Shown: positions 55,255-64,000, counted from the first letter of the stretch. The stretch: 64,000 nt of DNA from Mucilaginibacter sp. (GCF_025362475.1 NZ_JANYGH010000037.1:1-64000); one strand, 5' to 3'. The notes: generated by a model not told the origin, from the sequence alone. Numbers and translations: made by a program.

Positions 55255-56835
55255 ATGAAAAAAGAGGCTGTTATTGATGCTGTCTTGTATTTGCTTCTTG
55301 AGTTAGGTATTCCTGTTACACGCGGGGGGATTTATGACGAGTTTTTAAAACATCCCGGGCATCCGAGTTTACTTTCCATCAGTGATGTTTTGAACAGATG
55401 GAGCATTCCCAATGGTGCCTACCGGATAAAACCAGCACAATTGGTCGACATACCGCGTCCTTTTCTTGCTCATTTTCAAGATGACGGCGGATCCTTTGTT
55501 GCTGTGAACCAGATTGATGATGATTTTATTACCATAAGAACAGAACACGGGAAATTAAAGAAATTACCCAGAGCGCTGTTTATCAGATCGTGGAGCGGGA
55601 CAGTGCTTGCGCTCGAAGCCGGACCTGACTCAGGCGACCCTGGCTTTTCAAAAAAACGCCAGGCAAGACTGTCTGAAATGGCAGGTCGGTTTTCAGGTGT
55701 AATTTTAATCTTTATATTTTTTGCGATTTTGTTATGGCAGCGGCAACGTGGCTTTCCCGGAGAATTTAATATCAACCTGATATTCCTCCTATTATGTAAA
55801 ACGGCCGGAATAGCAGTGTGCATGTTATTGCTCGCGCAATCATTTGGACAATCTATCCCCTTTGCCGAGCGCCTGTGCAGCAGTGGAAAGAGCACCAACT
55901 GCGATGATGTGCTGAAGAGCCGCGGAGCTGCGGCCGTCTTCGGCATCAGCTGGTCGGAAATAGGGTTTGTTTATTTCGGGGGATCCTGTATTGCATTGAT
56001 CGTGAGCGATGAGCCCGCCCGAATCGCCGGGATTTCAGGAGTTTTGAATTTATTATGCCTGCCATATACGCTGTACGCTTTATACTATCAGGCCAGAATT
56101 GTGCATAAATGGTGCGTGCTGTGTTGTATTGTGCATTTATTGCTCTGGCTGGAAGCTTTGGCCTTTTATCCATATGTGTCCAATGTGCTGCATATCCCCG
56201 TTATTAAAAGCCTGATTATCCTAATGGCCGGGTTGTTTTTAGCGGTTGGGATCTGGCTTTTTTTACGAGCGTATATGAACAGATCCAACACATTTACCGC
56301 TGTAGAAAGTCATCTGAAAAAAATCAAATATGACACGGTTGTTTTCCAGTCCCTGCTCCATGCGCAACCACGGTGTGCCGCTCTGGACGAAAGCTTCGTT
56401 CTTGCAGTGGGTAACAGCGAAGCGGATCACGTGATCACAATGGTATCCAATCCGTATTGCCAGCCCTGCGCCGGGGCGCACAAGGTAATGGAGGGTTGGC
56501 TGAAAATTAAAGATATCCGGTTACAGGTGATATTTTCCGCTGCAGGGCGCACTGTGCCAGAATCAATTGTAGCGCATCATTTAATGACTTTGTACAAGGC
56601 GGGGGATGAGGAATTACTGCTGAAGGCAATGCATACCTGGTACCAGGGCGATGTATTAAGCGAAGAACGCTGGCTGGCTCTATACCCTGGTGCAGGTTAT
56701 GACACTGGAAAAGAGCTGCAATATCAGGCAAACTGGTGCAAAGAAACAGGAATTGAATTTACGCCCACCATTTTCATCGACGGCTTCCGGCTTCCGCCGC
56801 AATACAGCCTTGAGGATATACATTACCTGATCTGA
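55255..56835 (+). CDS. C39-like / VKOR / thioredoxin fusion, disulfide-forming membrane protein
   Basis: A 526-residue protein with three parts. Residues 1-125 resemble a C39 peptidase fold (PRPFLAHFQDDGGSFVAVNQ, LFIRSWSGTVLALE) but lack the catalytic Cys and have Ser at the HFVV histidine position, so it should bind but not cleave. Residues about 145-340 are a membrane VKOR domain: loop cysteines Cys208 and Cys216 and active site C287-V-L-C290. Residues about 385-526 are a DsbA/thioredoxin-like domain with C402-Q-P-C405 and the cis-Pro in FTPTIF. It should make disulfides in exported substrates. Its stop overlaps the next start as TGATG. Confidence 0.88.
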   Translation: MKKEAVIDAVLYLLLELGIPVTRGGIYDEFLKHPGHPSLLSISDVLNRWSIPNGAYRIKPAQLVDIPRPFLAHFQDDGGSFVAVNQIDDDFITIRTEHGKLKKLPRALFIRSWSGTVLALEAGPDSGDPGFSKKRQARLSEMAGRFSGVILIFIFFAILLWQRQRGFPGEFNINLIFLLLCKTAGIAVCMLLLAQSFGQSIPFAERLCSSGKSTNCDDVLKSRGAAAVFGISWSEIGFVYFGGSCIALIVSDEPARIAGISGVLNLLCLPYTLYALYYQARIVHKWCVLCCIVHLLLWLEALAFYPYVSNVLHIPVIKSLIILMAGLFLAVGIWLFLRAYMNRSNTFTAVESHLKKIKYDTVVFQSLLHAQPRCAALDESFVLAVGNSEADHVITMVSNPYCQPCAGAHKVMEGWLKIKDIRLQVIFSAAGRTVPESIVAHHLMTLYKAGDEELLLKAMHTWYQGDVLSEERWLALYPGAGYDTGKELQYQANWCKETGIEFTPTIFIDGFRLPPQYSLEDIHYLI

Positions 56836-59321
56836 TGCCTGTGATAAAACTAACTATGAGATCTAATAAAATACTTTTACCCGTTGCCGTGTTAATCCTT
56901 TCACTATCCTGTGCCTTCGCCTGGATTCATGATCCAGGCGATCAGATAGCAGCATTATTAACCCGTTATGCAACCAGGTATCCTCAGGAAAAAGTCCACC
57001 TTCACCTGGACAGGAATTATTATGCAGCCGGTGACACGCTGAATTTTAAAGCCTATGTGGTAACCGCTGCAAATAACGAACTTTCTGATACAAGCAAAAT
57101 CCTTTATGTCGACCTCGCCGATGCGAATCAGGGGTATTTCACTACTTTAAGTTACCGGCTTGATGCAGGAACGGCTTCGGGAACTATAGAAATTCCGGAT
57201 ACTTTAAAAGCAGGAAATTATACCATCAGCGCTTATACCAACTGGATGAAAAATTTCGGACAGGAATATTTTTATCATGCAGGCCTGAAGATAGGCCGGA
57301 CAGGTGATAGCGGAACGACTGCTCCAAAAGGCATAGCTGCCAGGGAAGATCAGATTTACTTTTTCCCGGAAGGAGGCAATCTGGTAGATCAGCTTGTTTC
57401 CGTTATAGGTTTTAAGGCGGTTGACAACCAAGGAAAAGGAACAGGGGTATCAGGAACTGTGGTGGACGAAAGCGGAAAAAATATTGTTTCCTTTCGTCCT
57501 GCATACGCCGGAATGGGGCGTTTTAACCTGAAACCGGAGTCGGGCCATCATTATACGGCAGTTGTTAAGTTCAGTGATGGGACAACGCAAAACGTTCCCC
57601 TGCCTCAAATAGCCGGATCAGGCTATGTTTTAACGGTCGACAATCAGGATAGAAATGAGATCAGGGTAACCGCGAGCTACCGCGGAAAAACTGCCGGGCA
57701 TTCCGCTTTACTAATTGCACAGGCTAATCATCAGGTGATCAATATCACTAATGTAAGTTTCGTAAACAATACGGCTTCGATAGCGCTTAAGCGGCGCGAT
57801 TTTCCGACGGGAATAACTCAACTTACGTTGTTTGACGCGGCAGGAGAACCCACGGCTGAACGTTTGATATTTGTTAACCGGCAGGATCAGCTCAGGCTGC
57901 AGCTTACAGGGCTTAAAGCTGCAACAGCCGGCACAAGCCAGAAAGTGACACTCCGGGTGACCGATGCATTAGCTAATCCCGTCAATGGGGAATTTTCCGT
58001 GGCCGTATTAGATCAAAGCGTGGTTGGCGATAGTTTAAAGATACCGTCTATCATGGCTGATCTTTTGTTAACATCGGATTTGAAAGGAACTGTTGAAAAT
58101 CCCGATGATTATTTCAATAACAAGGCTCCCGAAATGGCCATGATGCTCGACAACCTGATGATCACCCAGGGCTGGAGGCGGTTTAAATGGAAAGATCTTT
58201 TAACGGGAAAAGATCCGCTGCTGCTTTACCCTGCCGAGAAGGAACAATCGTTGCGGGGTACACTCCGCTCGAAAAAGAATCAGCCGATACCAAATGGGAA
58301 GATATTGCTTGTCTCTAAAGCAGCCTCTGCCTTCACCTTAACTTCTTTTACCGATAGCCAGGGGCGTTTTATTTTTAATCTCCCCGGGGAATTTGAACAG
58401 CAGCAATTTAACCTGATCGCTTCTGACGCTTCGGGGAACAGTGATGTGAAAATTACCATAGATAGCCAGGGGCCGGTTTTGCCACAAGCAACGGCAGGGC
58501 CGGCTTTTCTCCCGGCCAACGCAGAGAACCACTTAAAGAGCTACCTAAAGGTTAAAGACGAGTTTTTTAATGCCGGAAGCCCGCAACCCAGGCAATTAAA
58601 GGAAGTACTGATCAAATCAAAGCAGGTTACTTTAACCGAAAAGGCACTTGCGGCATCTGCCAATTTAAATGGCGCAGGCAATGCGGATCAGGTATTAACT
58701 TACAAAGACCTGAATAATTGCAGCGATCTGGAAATGTGCCTGCAGGGTAAACTAACCGGAGTATATTTCAAAACGGTAAAAGATCCCAATAGCAATGCCT
58801 ATAAAAAGGTGCCATATTCTGCTGGTGGCATGGATAAGCCGATGCTGGTTGTATTAGACGGGGTTCCCGTTCCCGCTGGAATGTCTACATTGAATAATAT
58901 ACCTGCTGTAAACGTGCAGTCGATAGAGGTATTACGGACAGGTTCAAAGTTAGTCGTCTACGGCATGGAAGCAAGCGGAGGGGCGTTAATCATCACTACC
59001 AAAAAAGGAGGTATCGACTATAATGCGATCAATGAGCCCCGCACAAACAGCAAAGAGCCGGTATCTGGTTTTATGACCCTTAGCTACAACGGTTACCATA
59101 AAAGCCGGGAATTTTATAATCCGCCGGCCAGCGCACAAGGCGGGCGGAATAGCAGATCGCCGGAGACGGTATTTTGGAAGGCCCACCTCAGGAGTAATGA
59201 CGACGGACAGGCCACTTTTGAATTTGTGGGCGGAAGTAACCTGAAAAAGGCAGTTATTATCATAGAGGGTCTCTCGGCCGACGGAAAAATAGGCTATTTA
59301 TACCAGCAACAAACCTTTTAA
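56835..59321 (+). CDS. Exported MG2-like protein with TonB-plug-like segment
   Basis: An 828-residue secreted protein; ATG at 56835 overlaps the upstream stop, and a second ATG at 56856 gives a neater signal peptide (SNKILLPVAVLILSLSCAFA). The N-terminal half resembles macroglobulin MG2-type domains (KVHLHLDRNYYAAGDTLNFKAYV, GNYTISAYTNWM). A carboxypeptidase-regulatory-like stretch follows at about 475-550 (LRGTLRSKKNQPIPNGKILL), then a plug-like segment at about 600-720 (LDGVPVP to IEVLRTGSKLVVYGMEASGG). No beta barrel follows. Such proteins are common in Bacteroidota but poorly understood; transport or surface assembly is possible. Confidence 0.75.
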   Translation: MPVIKLTMRSNKILLPVAVLILSLSCAFAWIHDPGDQIAALLTRYATRYPQEKVHLHLDRNYYAAGDTLNFKAYVVTAANNELSDTSKILYVDLADANQGYFTTLSYRLDAGTASGTIEIPDTLKAGNYTISAYTNWMKNFGQEYFYHAGLKIGRTGDSGTTAPKGIAAREDQIYFFPEGGNLVDQLVSVIGFKAVDNQGKGTGVSGTVVDESGKNIVSFRPAYAGMGRFNLKPESGHHYTAVVKFSDGTTQNVPLPQIAGSGYVLTVDNQDRNEIRVTASYRGKTAGHSALLIAQANHQVINITNVSFVNNTASIALKRRDFPTGITQLTLFDAAGEPTAERLIFVNRQDQLRLQLTGLKAATAGTSQKVTLRVTDALANPVNGEFSVAVLDQSVVGDSLKIPSIMADLLLTSDLKGTVENPDDYFNNKAPEMAMMLDNLMITQGWRRFKWKDLLTGKDPLLLYPAEKEQSLRGTLRSKKNQPIPNGKILLVSKAASAFTLTSFTDSQGRFIFNLPGEFEQQQFNLIASDASGNSDVKITIDSQGPVLPQATAGPAFLPANAENHLKSYLKVKDEFFNAGSPQPRQLKEVLIKSKQVTLTEKALAASANLNGAGNADQVLTYKDLNNCSDLEMCLQGKLTGVYFKTVKDPNSNAYKKVPYSAGGMDKPMLVVLDGVPVPAGMSTLNNIPAVNVQSIEVLRTGSKLVVYGMEASGGALIITTKKGGIDYNAINEPRTNSKEPVSGFMTLSYNGYHKSREFYNPPASAQGGRNSRSPETVFWKAHLRSNDDGQATFEFVGGSNLKKAVIIIEGLSADGKIGYLYQQQTF

Positions 59322-59344
59322 TACGATATATACCTGATTATCAA

Positions 59345-60634
59345 ATGAAAACCACCATCATAGCATTTGTTTTTCTGACCTGCTGCTTCCGGGTTTCCGG
59401 CCAGCAGAGGTTATCCGGCCGAGTATCCGATCCTGATGGCGCGCCGCTTTCGGGGGCAACCGTGTTTGTTTCTGAATCAAAGATTGGAACGACTACAGAT
59501 GTCAAAGGGAATTTCGCCCTTTCCGCTCCTGTAAACGGTAGTGTGAAACTGGTAGTGTCTTATATCGGCTATGAAACACAGGTAAAAACCATAGCGCCTG
59601 GTATGGGGGCAGAAATGAATTTTACAATGAACCCAGTCAGCAATCAACTTAAAGACGTGATTGTTACCTCGCGTTCAAATGATAACTGGAAACACTGGGG
59701 TGCCGCTTTCATTTCCGCTTTTATAGGGAATTCTGCATTCTCAGCCCATTGCACAATTGTTAATCCCCAGGAAATCGGGTTTGAGTATGACCCGCCAAGC
59801 CAGGTATTGCATGCTTATGCGTCAGTACCTGTATTAGTCAGGAATGAAGACCTGGGCTACCTTTTAACAATCACCCTTGTTGACTTTACGCTGTACTCAT
59901 CAAATAACGATGTGGATTACCTGGCCTATTACCTTTTTGAAGAAATGAAAGGAAATGCCGGTCAGCAGGCACAATGGGAAGATAACCGGCGAAAAGCCTA
60001 TGCTTTATCGCTGATGCATTTCACCAGAGCGCTGTACGCCGGAAAACTCAGGGAAGAAGGGTTTGAGGTACGTCAGTTCATGATTAACGATGGGAAGGAA
60101 AAAGAACGGGTTAAAAAGCTATACAGACAGCTTGCATTACACACTGATTCACTGAAAAACTCACGCGGTAATGCGGAGGATGTCGATAAACTTATTGAAA
60201 GCCGCTTTGGCAAGGATTCACTACGGTATTATAAAAAGATACTCGCCCAAAAAGATAACGAGGTGAAAATGAGTGAACCACTCAGGGCCGGTGATATCTC
60301 TGTAAAAAAAGAAAAGAACCTGTCTTTAAATTTTAAGACCCAGCTGCAGGTTGTTTATAAAAAAAATAAAGAACCTGAAGAATATTATAACTACAGGAAT
60401 CATATCGCGCTCAACACCGAAAGCATTAGTGTGACAAGTACCGGCATCAGTACCAGCCAACTGGTGATGCCCCCTAAAATCAATCCCTATACTGAGCTCT
60501 GGCTGACCAAAGGCATTCCTGCAGATATAAAGGAAAACGGAGCGATAGAGAACAACGATTTGTACCTGCACGGTTTCTGGGGCTGGTGGGAGAAGATTGC
60601 AACCAAGTTACCTTACGAATATTATCCCGATTAA
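59345..60634 (+). CDS. Exported carboxypeptidase-regulatory-like protein
   Basis: A 429-residue secreted protein: signal peptide 1-20 (IIAFVFLTCCFRVSGQQ) and a CarboxypepD_reg-like beta sandwich at about 22-105 (LSGRVSDPDGAPLSGATVFV, VVSYIGYETQVKTI). The remaining 320 residues, with aromatic segments and no barrel pattern, match nothing I can name. It lies 23 bp after the MG2-like gene in the same operon and probably acts with it at the cell surface. It has no DUF or enzyme motif that I recognise. Confidence 0.75.
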   Translation: MKTTIIAFVFLTCCFRVSGQQRLSGRVSDPDGAPLSGATVFVSESKIGTTTDVKGNFALSAPVNGSVKLVVSYIGYETQVKTIAPGMGAEMNFTMNPVSNQLKDVIVTSRSNDNWKHWGAAFISAFIGNSAFSAHCTIVNPQEIGFEYDPPSQVLHAYASVPVLVRNEDLGYLLTITLVDFTLYSSNNDVDYLAYYLFEEMKGNAGQQAQWEDNRRKAYALSLMHFTRALYAGKLREEGFEVRQFMINDGKEKERVKKLYRQLALHTDSLKNSRGNAEDVDKLIESRFGKDSLRYYKKILAQKDNEVKMSEPLRAGDISVKKEKNLSLNFKTQLQVVYKKNKEPEEYYNYRNHIALNTESISVTSTGISTSQLVMPPKINPYTELWLTKGIPADIKENGAIENNDLYLHGFWGWWEKIATKLPYEYYPD

Positions 60635-60756
60635 ATAACCTATAAAGTTTATAAAAACATTACAGATAAGTAAGAAAGGTGCGCAACTTTCAATACCGAA
60701 CTGTAACGCAAATGCTCTTTTGCTTAATTAAGAGTTAATCAACTACAATTCATTAA

Positions 60757-61020
60757 ATGAAATCTTTGAAGTTAAAATCTTTAGGCGTAGGCATCAATGA
60801 CATGCTTTCGAGGGAACAAATGAAAAAGGTATTGGGCGGATGTGGTACAGGTTGCGGAAACGGTTGCAATACGCAATATAATTCCGTTACCTGCCGAGAT
60901 GCATCGGGACACGTATTAGGCTCCATTGCGGAGGATTCTCATTGCGGGTCAGGCTGGTTCGGAAGATGCAGTATTTATCCGGGTTCAAGCCAAAGCACGT
61001 CAACCTGTAACTGCTCTTAA
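60757..61020 (+). CDS. Double-glycine-leader peptide precursor, cysteine-rich core
   Basis: An 87-residue peptide. Residues 1-28 are a leader ending LSREQMKKVLGG, the Bacteroidota GG-type leader cut by C39 peptidase-transporters. The 59-residue predicted core begins CGTGCGNGC and has eight cysteines (core positions 1, 5, 9, 18, 35, 43, 56, 58), ten glycines and sixteen Ser/Thr, several in the run GSSQSTSTCNCS. Four disulfides are possible. The neighbouring VKOR-thioredoxin and glycosyltransferase genes fit oxidative folding and sugar addition. Bacteriocin or signal function is inference. Confidence 0.85.
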   Translation: MKSLKLKSLGVGINDMLSREQMKKVLGGCGTGCGNGCNTQYNSVTCRDASGHVLGSIAEDSHCGSGWFGRCSIYPGSSQSTSTCNCS

Positions 61021-61038
61021 GCTGTTGCTTATTTCAAT

Positions 61039-61070
61039 TACCCCGGCCGTAACTGTGCCGGGGTAGTTTT
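61039..61070 (+). terminator. Attenuating terminator between precursor and glycosyltransferase
   Basis: TACCCCGGC / GCCGGGGTA stem, nine-base loop, then GTTTTATT, 19 bp after the precursor stop. Such a leaky terminator would give excess precursor mRNA over modifying-enzyme mRNA. Confidence 0.75.
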
Positions 61071-61103
61071 ATTCCGGGGTTCATATATTCCAATAAACAG
61101 CTT

Positions 61104-62963
61104 ATGATTGAAAATGCTCAAACGGCTTGCCTGATCACTGTGATCATGCCTACTTTTAACCAGGTTTCTTTTATATCAAGAGCCATTTCCAGCTTGATAA
61201 ACCAAACGTTTGAGGCATGGGAGCTGATTATTATCAACGATGGCTCTACCGACCAGACTCTACATGTGATCGGCCTGTTCCTGGAAGATCCCCGGATTTC
61301 CTGTATCAGCAATACGCGGAATTTAGGTATGGGACGGTGTTTAAATATAGGACTTCAGCACGCTAAAACACAAAACATCGCTTACCTGCCGTCGGATGAT
61401 ATCTATTTTAAAGATCATTTAAGTTTACTTTACAAGGTTCTCCATAACGGTACCACGTTCCGTTTTGCTTATTCGGGTATGCGAAAAAGGAACAGCGAAG
61501 TCATGATGACGGATGTTTCAGAAACTGTGTTTACGCCTGTTAACTATTTTCAACTGGTGCAGGTACTCCATGTTAAAACTGATCATCAGTGGGTGGAGCG
61601 AAGTGAACTTGTGACTGATGACCTCAATAAAATGTTTTGGAATCAGATTTATGCACCTGAAAATTCAGTTTGTACCGGCAGTATAACCTGCGAGTGGGTG
61701 ATACATGCGGCGCAAACGCATAAACTGATCATGGAAACCTTAGGCGGGGGTATTTACGCTTATAAAAAACATTTTGATGTGCGTGAGCCCATCCGGTTCA
61801 AGTCAAGTACGGGCAATTACATCGATGAAGAATATCTGTACCGGGACTTCCGTAGCCTGCCGCCGGTTAACTCAAAACCGGGTCTGAAAATTTTACTTGT
61901 CGGGGAGCTCGCTTACAACCCGGAAAGGATCGTCGCTTTAGAAAGCGCAGGCCACCAGTTGTTCGGATTATGGATCAACAGTCCTGAATCGTATAACGCT
62001 GTTGGGCCGCTACCTTTTGGCAACATTACCGATATTCCCCTTAATGACTGGCAAAGCACCGTTTTAGCAATTAAGCCGGATATCATTTATGCCCTGCTAA
62101 ATACACAAGCCGTACCGCTTGCCCACCATGTGCTGAAGGCCGGGCTTGACATTCCGTTTGTATGGCATTTCAAAGAAGGCCCGTTTTTTGCAATGCAGGC
62201 TGATGTCTGGGATGAACTGGTTTATTTATACCGGTATGCAGATGGCCTGATTTTTATCAATGAGGAATCCAGGAACTGGGTATGTGAGTTTCAGGAACTG
62301 ACACAACCTGTCCTTATAATGGATGGAGACCTCCCCCCAAGGAAATGGTTTAATGTTGAAAAGAACGGGGCGCTATCCGATATCGATGGGGAAGTTCATA
62401 CCGTTATTCCGGGCAGGCCCATGGGAATTAATTATCCCGAGCTTCAGTTATTAAAAGCGCAAAGAATTCATTTACACTTTTACGGCGAATACTATCATGC
62501 AACCTGGAAGGACTGGGTTGAAATGGCACTTAAAGTGGCACCAGGCTATATTCATCTGCATGCACACTGCTATCCGGAAAACTGGGTTAAGGAGTTGTCG
62601 CAATATGACGCTGGCTGGCTACACACATTCACCAGCGATAATTACGGAGAACTGAGCCGGGCGTCGTGGAATGACCTGAATTATCCTGCCAGAATGAATA
62701 CACTGGCGGCAGCCGGATTGCCGATGATCCAGAAATGCAACAGCGAGCACCTCGTGGCAACTCAAAGTCTCACCCGCAAACTTAATACAGGCATTTTTTA
62801 TAAAGATTTCGAGGGCCTTTCAGAGACATTGCATCATCATGATCGGTTGAGTACCCTCAAAGGCAATACATGGGACCACCGTGCCCAATTTAGTTTTGAT
62901 GAACATGTTGAAACGCTGGTCACCTTTTTTTATCAGGTGATCACGCTGCACCACAAGAAATAA
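61104..62963 (+). CDS. Two-domain glycosyltransferase
   Basis: A 619-residue cytoplasmic protein. Residues about 9-260 are a GT2 (GT-A) domain: ITVIMPTFNQVSFISRAISS, the nucleotide-sugar site INDGSTDQT and the metal-binding acidic pair in YLPSDDIYF. Residues about 275-610 look like a GT-B domain (LKILLVGELAYNPERIVALE, LDIPFVWHFKEGPF, a C-terminal AAGLPMIQKCN). It follows the peptide precursor on the same strand after a terminator-like hairpin. It could glycosylate the precursor, as the GT2 enzyme SunS does in sublancin, or build a surface glycan. The acceptor is unproven. Confidence 0.85.
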   Translation: MIENAQTACLITVIMPTFNQVSFISRAISSLINQTFEAWELIIINDGSTDQTLHVIGLFLEDPRISCISNTRNLGMGRCLNIGLQHAKTQNIAYLPSDDIYFKDHLSLLYKVLHNGTTFRFAYSGMRKRNSEVMMTDVSETVFTPVNYFQLVQVLHVKTDHQWVERSELVTDDLNKMFWNQIYAPENSVCTGSITCEWVIHAAQTHKLIMETLGGGIYAYKKHFDVREPIRFKSSTGNYIDEEYLYRDFRSLPPVNSKPGLKILLVGELAYNPERIVALESAGHQLFGLWINSPESYNAVGPLPFGNITDIPLNDWQSTVLAIKPDIIYALLNTQAVPLAHHVLKAGLDIPFVWHFKEGPFFAMQADVWDELVYLYRYADGLIFINEESRNWVCEFQELTQPVLIMDGDLPPRKWFNVEKNGALSDIDGEVHTVIPGRPMGINYPELQLLKAQRIHLHFYGEYYHATWKDWVEMALKVAPGYIHLHAHCYPENWVKELSQYDAGWLHTFTSDNYGELSRASWNDLNYPARMNTLAAAGLPMIQKCNSEHLVATQSLTRKLNTGIFYKDFEGLSETLHHHDRLSTLKGNTWDHRAQFSFDEHVETLVTFFYQVITLHHKK

Positions 62964-62967
62964 GATC

Positions 62968-64000
62968 ATGAGAATTATTCAAACTTTTTGGTCGGCCGGG
63001 AAGAACTTACTTGATGATCCGTTTGGCTGGTATTCCGCGCAACACCATCTCATGGGCTGGGCGTTAAGCTGTTTGTTATTAGAAAAACATTTTGGCGGTG
63101 TAGAACTATACACCGATGAGGCAGGATATGAAATCTTAATTAAACAATTAAGATTACCATACCGTCACGTTCACCTTATTTTTAATCAGGATGAATTTCC
63201 TGCAGATCTCTGGGCGCTCGCGAAAATAAAAACATATGCTTGCCAGGAAACACCGTTTATACATGTTGACGGCGACGTGTTTATTTTTGAATCATTTGAT
63301 TCATCCCTGCTTTCTGCTGGGTTGATAGCTCAGAACAACGAAAAAGCAACGCGTTATTATCATTACAATTATACACGAATAATGCGATGTCTCGATTACA
63401 TTCCAGATGCCTTACGTTTTGACATTGACCAGTTCCCAGTGTGCGCCTGCAACACTGGCATTATCGGCGGAAATGACCTGGACTTTTTTAAGCATTACAC
63501 GGGCCGGGTATTTGAGTTTGTCAATAAAAATCAAACGGAAAAAATTCCGCCGGAGATTTTACCCAATTATAATATCATTTTTGAGCAGATGCTTTTCGCC
63601 AGATTAAGTATCCTCGCTGGCAAAGAGGTAAACTGTTTTTTTAAAGATACTTTTGATGATTTCGGGTATCATTACGAATCCATCGCTGATTTTACCGCTG
63701 TTCCGCATGCTGCTCAATACCTGCACCTTTTAGGGCCATTTAAAGGGCAATTTATCGCTTGCGACCTTATGAGTCGAACTTTGCTCCGCGATTATCCTGC
63801 ACATTTTTCTCTGGTTACCAACTTGTTTAATGGCGTCGCGCAAGATAATGAGCCGGCAGATACAAACAACCTTCCGCCGAAAGAACGGCTTAGATTTAAC
63901 AGGAAACTTGCTGCAGCAAAAAGACACTTCAATACACTTTCTGTAAGTGAATTATCCGCACGGAACAACCGCTCTATGGGCTTTTTGACTTTTCTCAACT
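62968..64000 (+). CDS. DUF6734-like glycosyltransferase, truncated by window end
   Basis: ATG at 62968, 4 bp after the previous stop; the frame stays open for 344 codons to the edge of the window with no stop. The text resembles DUF6734: MRIIQTFWSAGKNLLDDPFGWYS... beginning and a GT-A-like metal motif D-G-D in PFIHVDGDVFIFES (about residue 100), followed by CACNTGIIGGNDLDFFKHY, which recalls the NTG motif of GT8/GT32-like enzymes. The C-terminus is missing. Second glycosyltransferase of the peptide cluster, cotranscribed with the first. Confidence 0.8.
   Translation, partial: MRIIQTFWSAGKNLLDDPFGWYSAQHHLMGWALSCLLLEKHFGGVELYTDEAGYEILIKQLRLPYRHVHLIFNQDEFPADLWALAKIKTYACQETPFIHVDGDVFIFESFDSSLLSAGLIAQNNEKATRYYHYNYTRIMRCLDYIPDALRFDIDQFPVCACNTGIIGGNDLDFFKHYTGRVFEFVNKNQTEKIPPEILPNYNIIFEQMLFARLSILAGKEVNCFFKDTFDDFGYHYESIADFTAVPHAAQYLHLLGPFKGQFIACDLMSRTLLRDYPAHFSLVTNLFNGVAQDNEPADTNNLPPKERLRFNRKLAAAKRHFNTLSVSELSARNNRSMGFLTFLN

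Overview
The window comes from a Bacteroidota chromosome, most likely a Sphingobacteriaceae member close to Mucilaginibacter or Pedobacter. This rests on Bacteroidota-type promoters (TAnnTTTG boxes just upstream of tRNA and protein genes), a SusC-style regulatory/plug/barrel protein, a bacillithiol gene, the L28-L33-DUF4295-FtsY-RimO gene string, a DUF2723 protein, a Kdp system with a stand-alone KdpD and no KdpE, and many long-hairpin intergenic repeats. Assignment is by recognition of protein families, not by a search.

Layout. 0-8 kb: a cytochrome-c-like lipoprotein, a ferredoxin / ferredoxin reductase / LysR unit, a hotdog thioesterase, a Pmp3-type peptide and a sigma-54 activator. 8-11.3 kb: an AT-rich accessory island with a dispersed repeat, a DUF262 (ParB-like) plus HEPN gene pair that looks like phage defence, and the C-terminal stub of a toxin overlapping a probable immunity gene. 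11.8-19.5 kb: kdpF-A-B-C, a KdpD sensor without kinase and a separate membrane histidine kinase. Their likely response regulator is the sigma-54 activator at 6.2 kb, on the other side of the island. 20-21.8 kb: a small arsenic cluster (DUF6428, a frameshifted acetyltransferase, arsenate reductase, ArsR) with a shared operator-like motif, flanked by inverted copies of a hairpin repeat. 22-26.8 kb: divergent GH42 and GH43-like glycosidases. 26.8-50.6 kb: mostly housekeeping (accA, DUF2723 protein, tRNA-Gln, prs, rplY, pth, M1 peptidase, bshC, rimO, ftsY, rpmG, rpmB, acs, surE, lpxB). 50.6-54 kb: two tandem tiny paralogues, an MFS transporter, a gene-poor stretch and a TetR gene.

54.2-64 kb: tRNA-Ala(GGC), then a tRNA-like remnant with recombinase-type paired repeats, then an accessory cluster running off the window. 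It encodes an inactive C39-like / VKOR / thioredoxin fusion, two large secreted proteins with carboxypeptidase-regulatory or plug-like regions, a double-glycine-leader peptide with eight cysteines in its predicted core, a two-domain glycosyltransferase and a DUF6734-like glycosyltransferase. My reading is a ribosomal peptide that is oxidatively folded and perhaps glycosylated. This is the best candidate for an undescribed system here; the exporter would lie beyond the right edge.

Three genes carry frame lesions (about 7.63, 20.79 and 47.53 kb), which are either real decay or assembly errors. At least nine intergenic hairpin repeats of several families are visible; in one family the two copies differ in sequence but keep their pairing.
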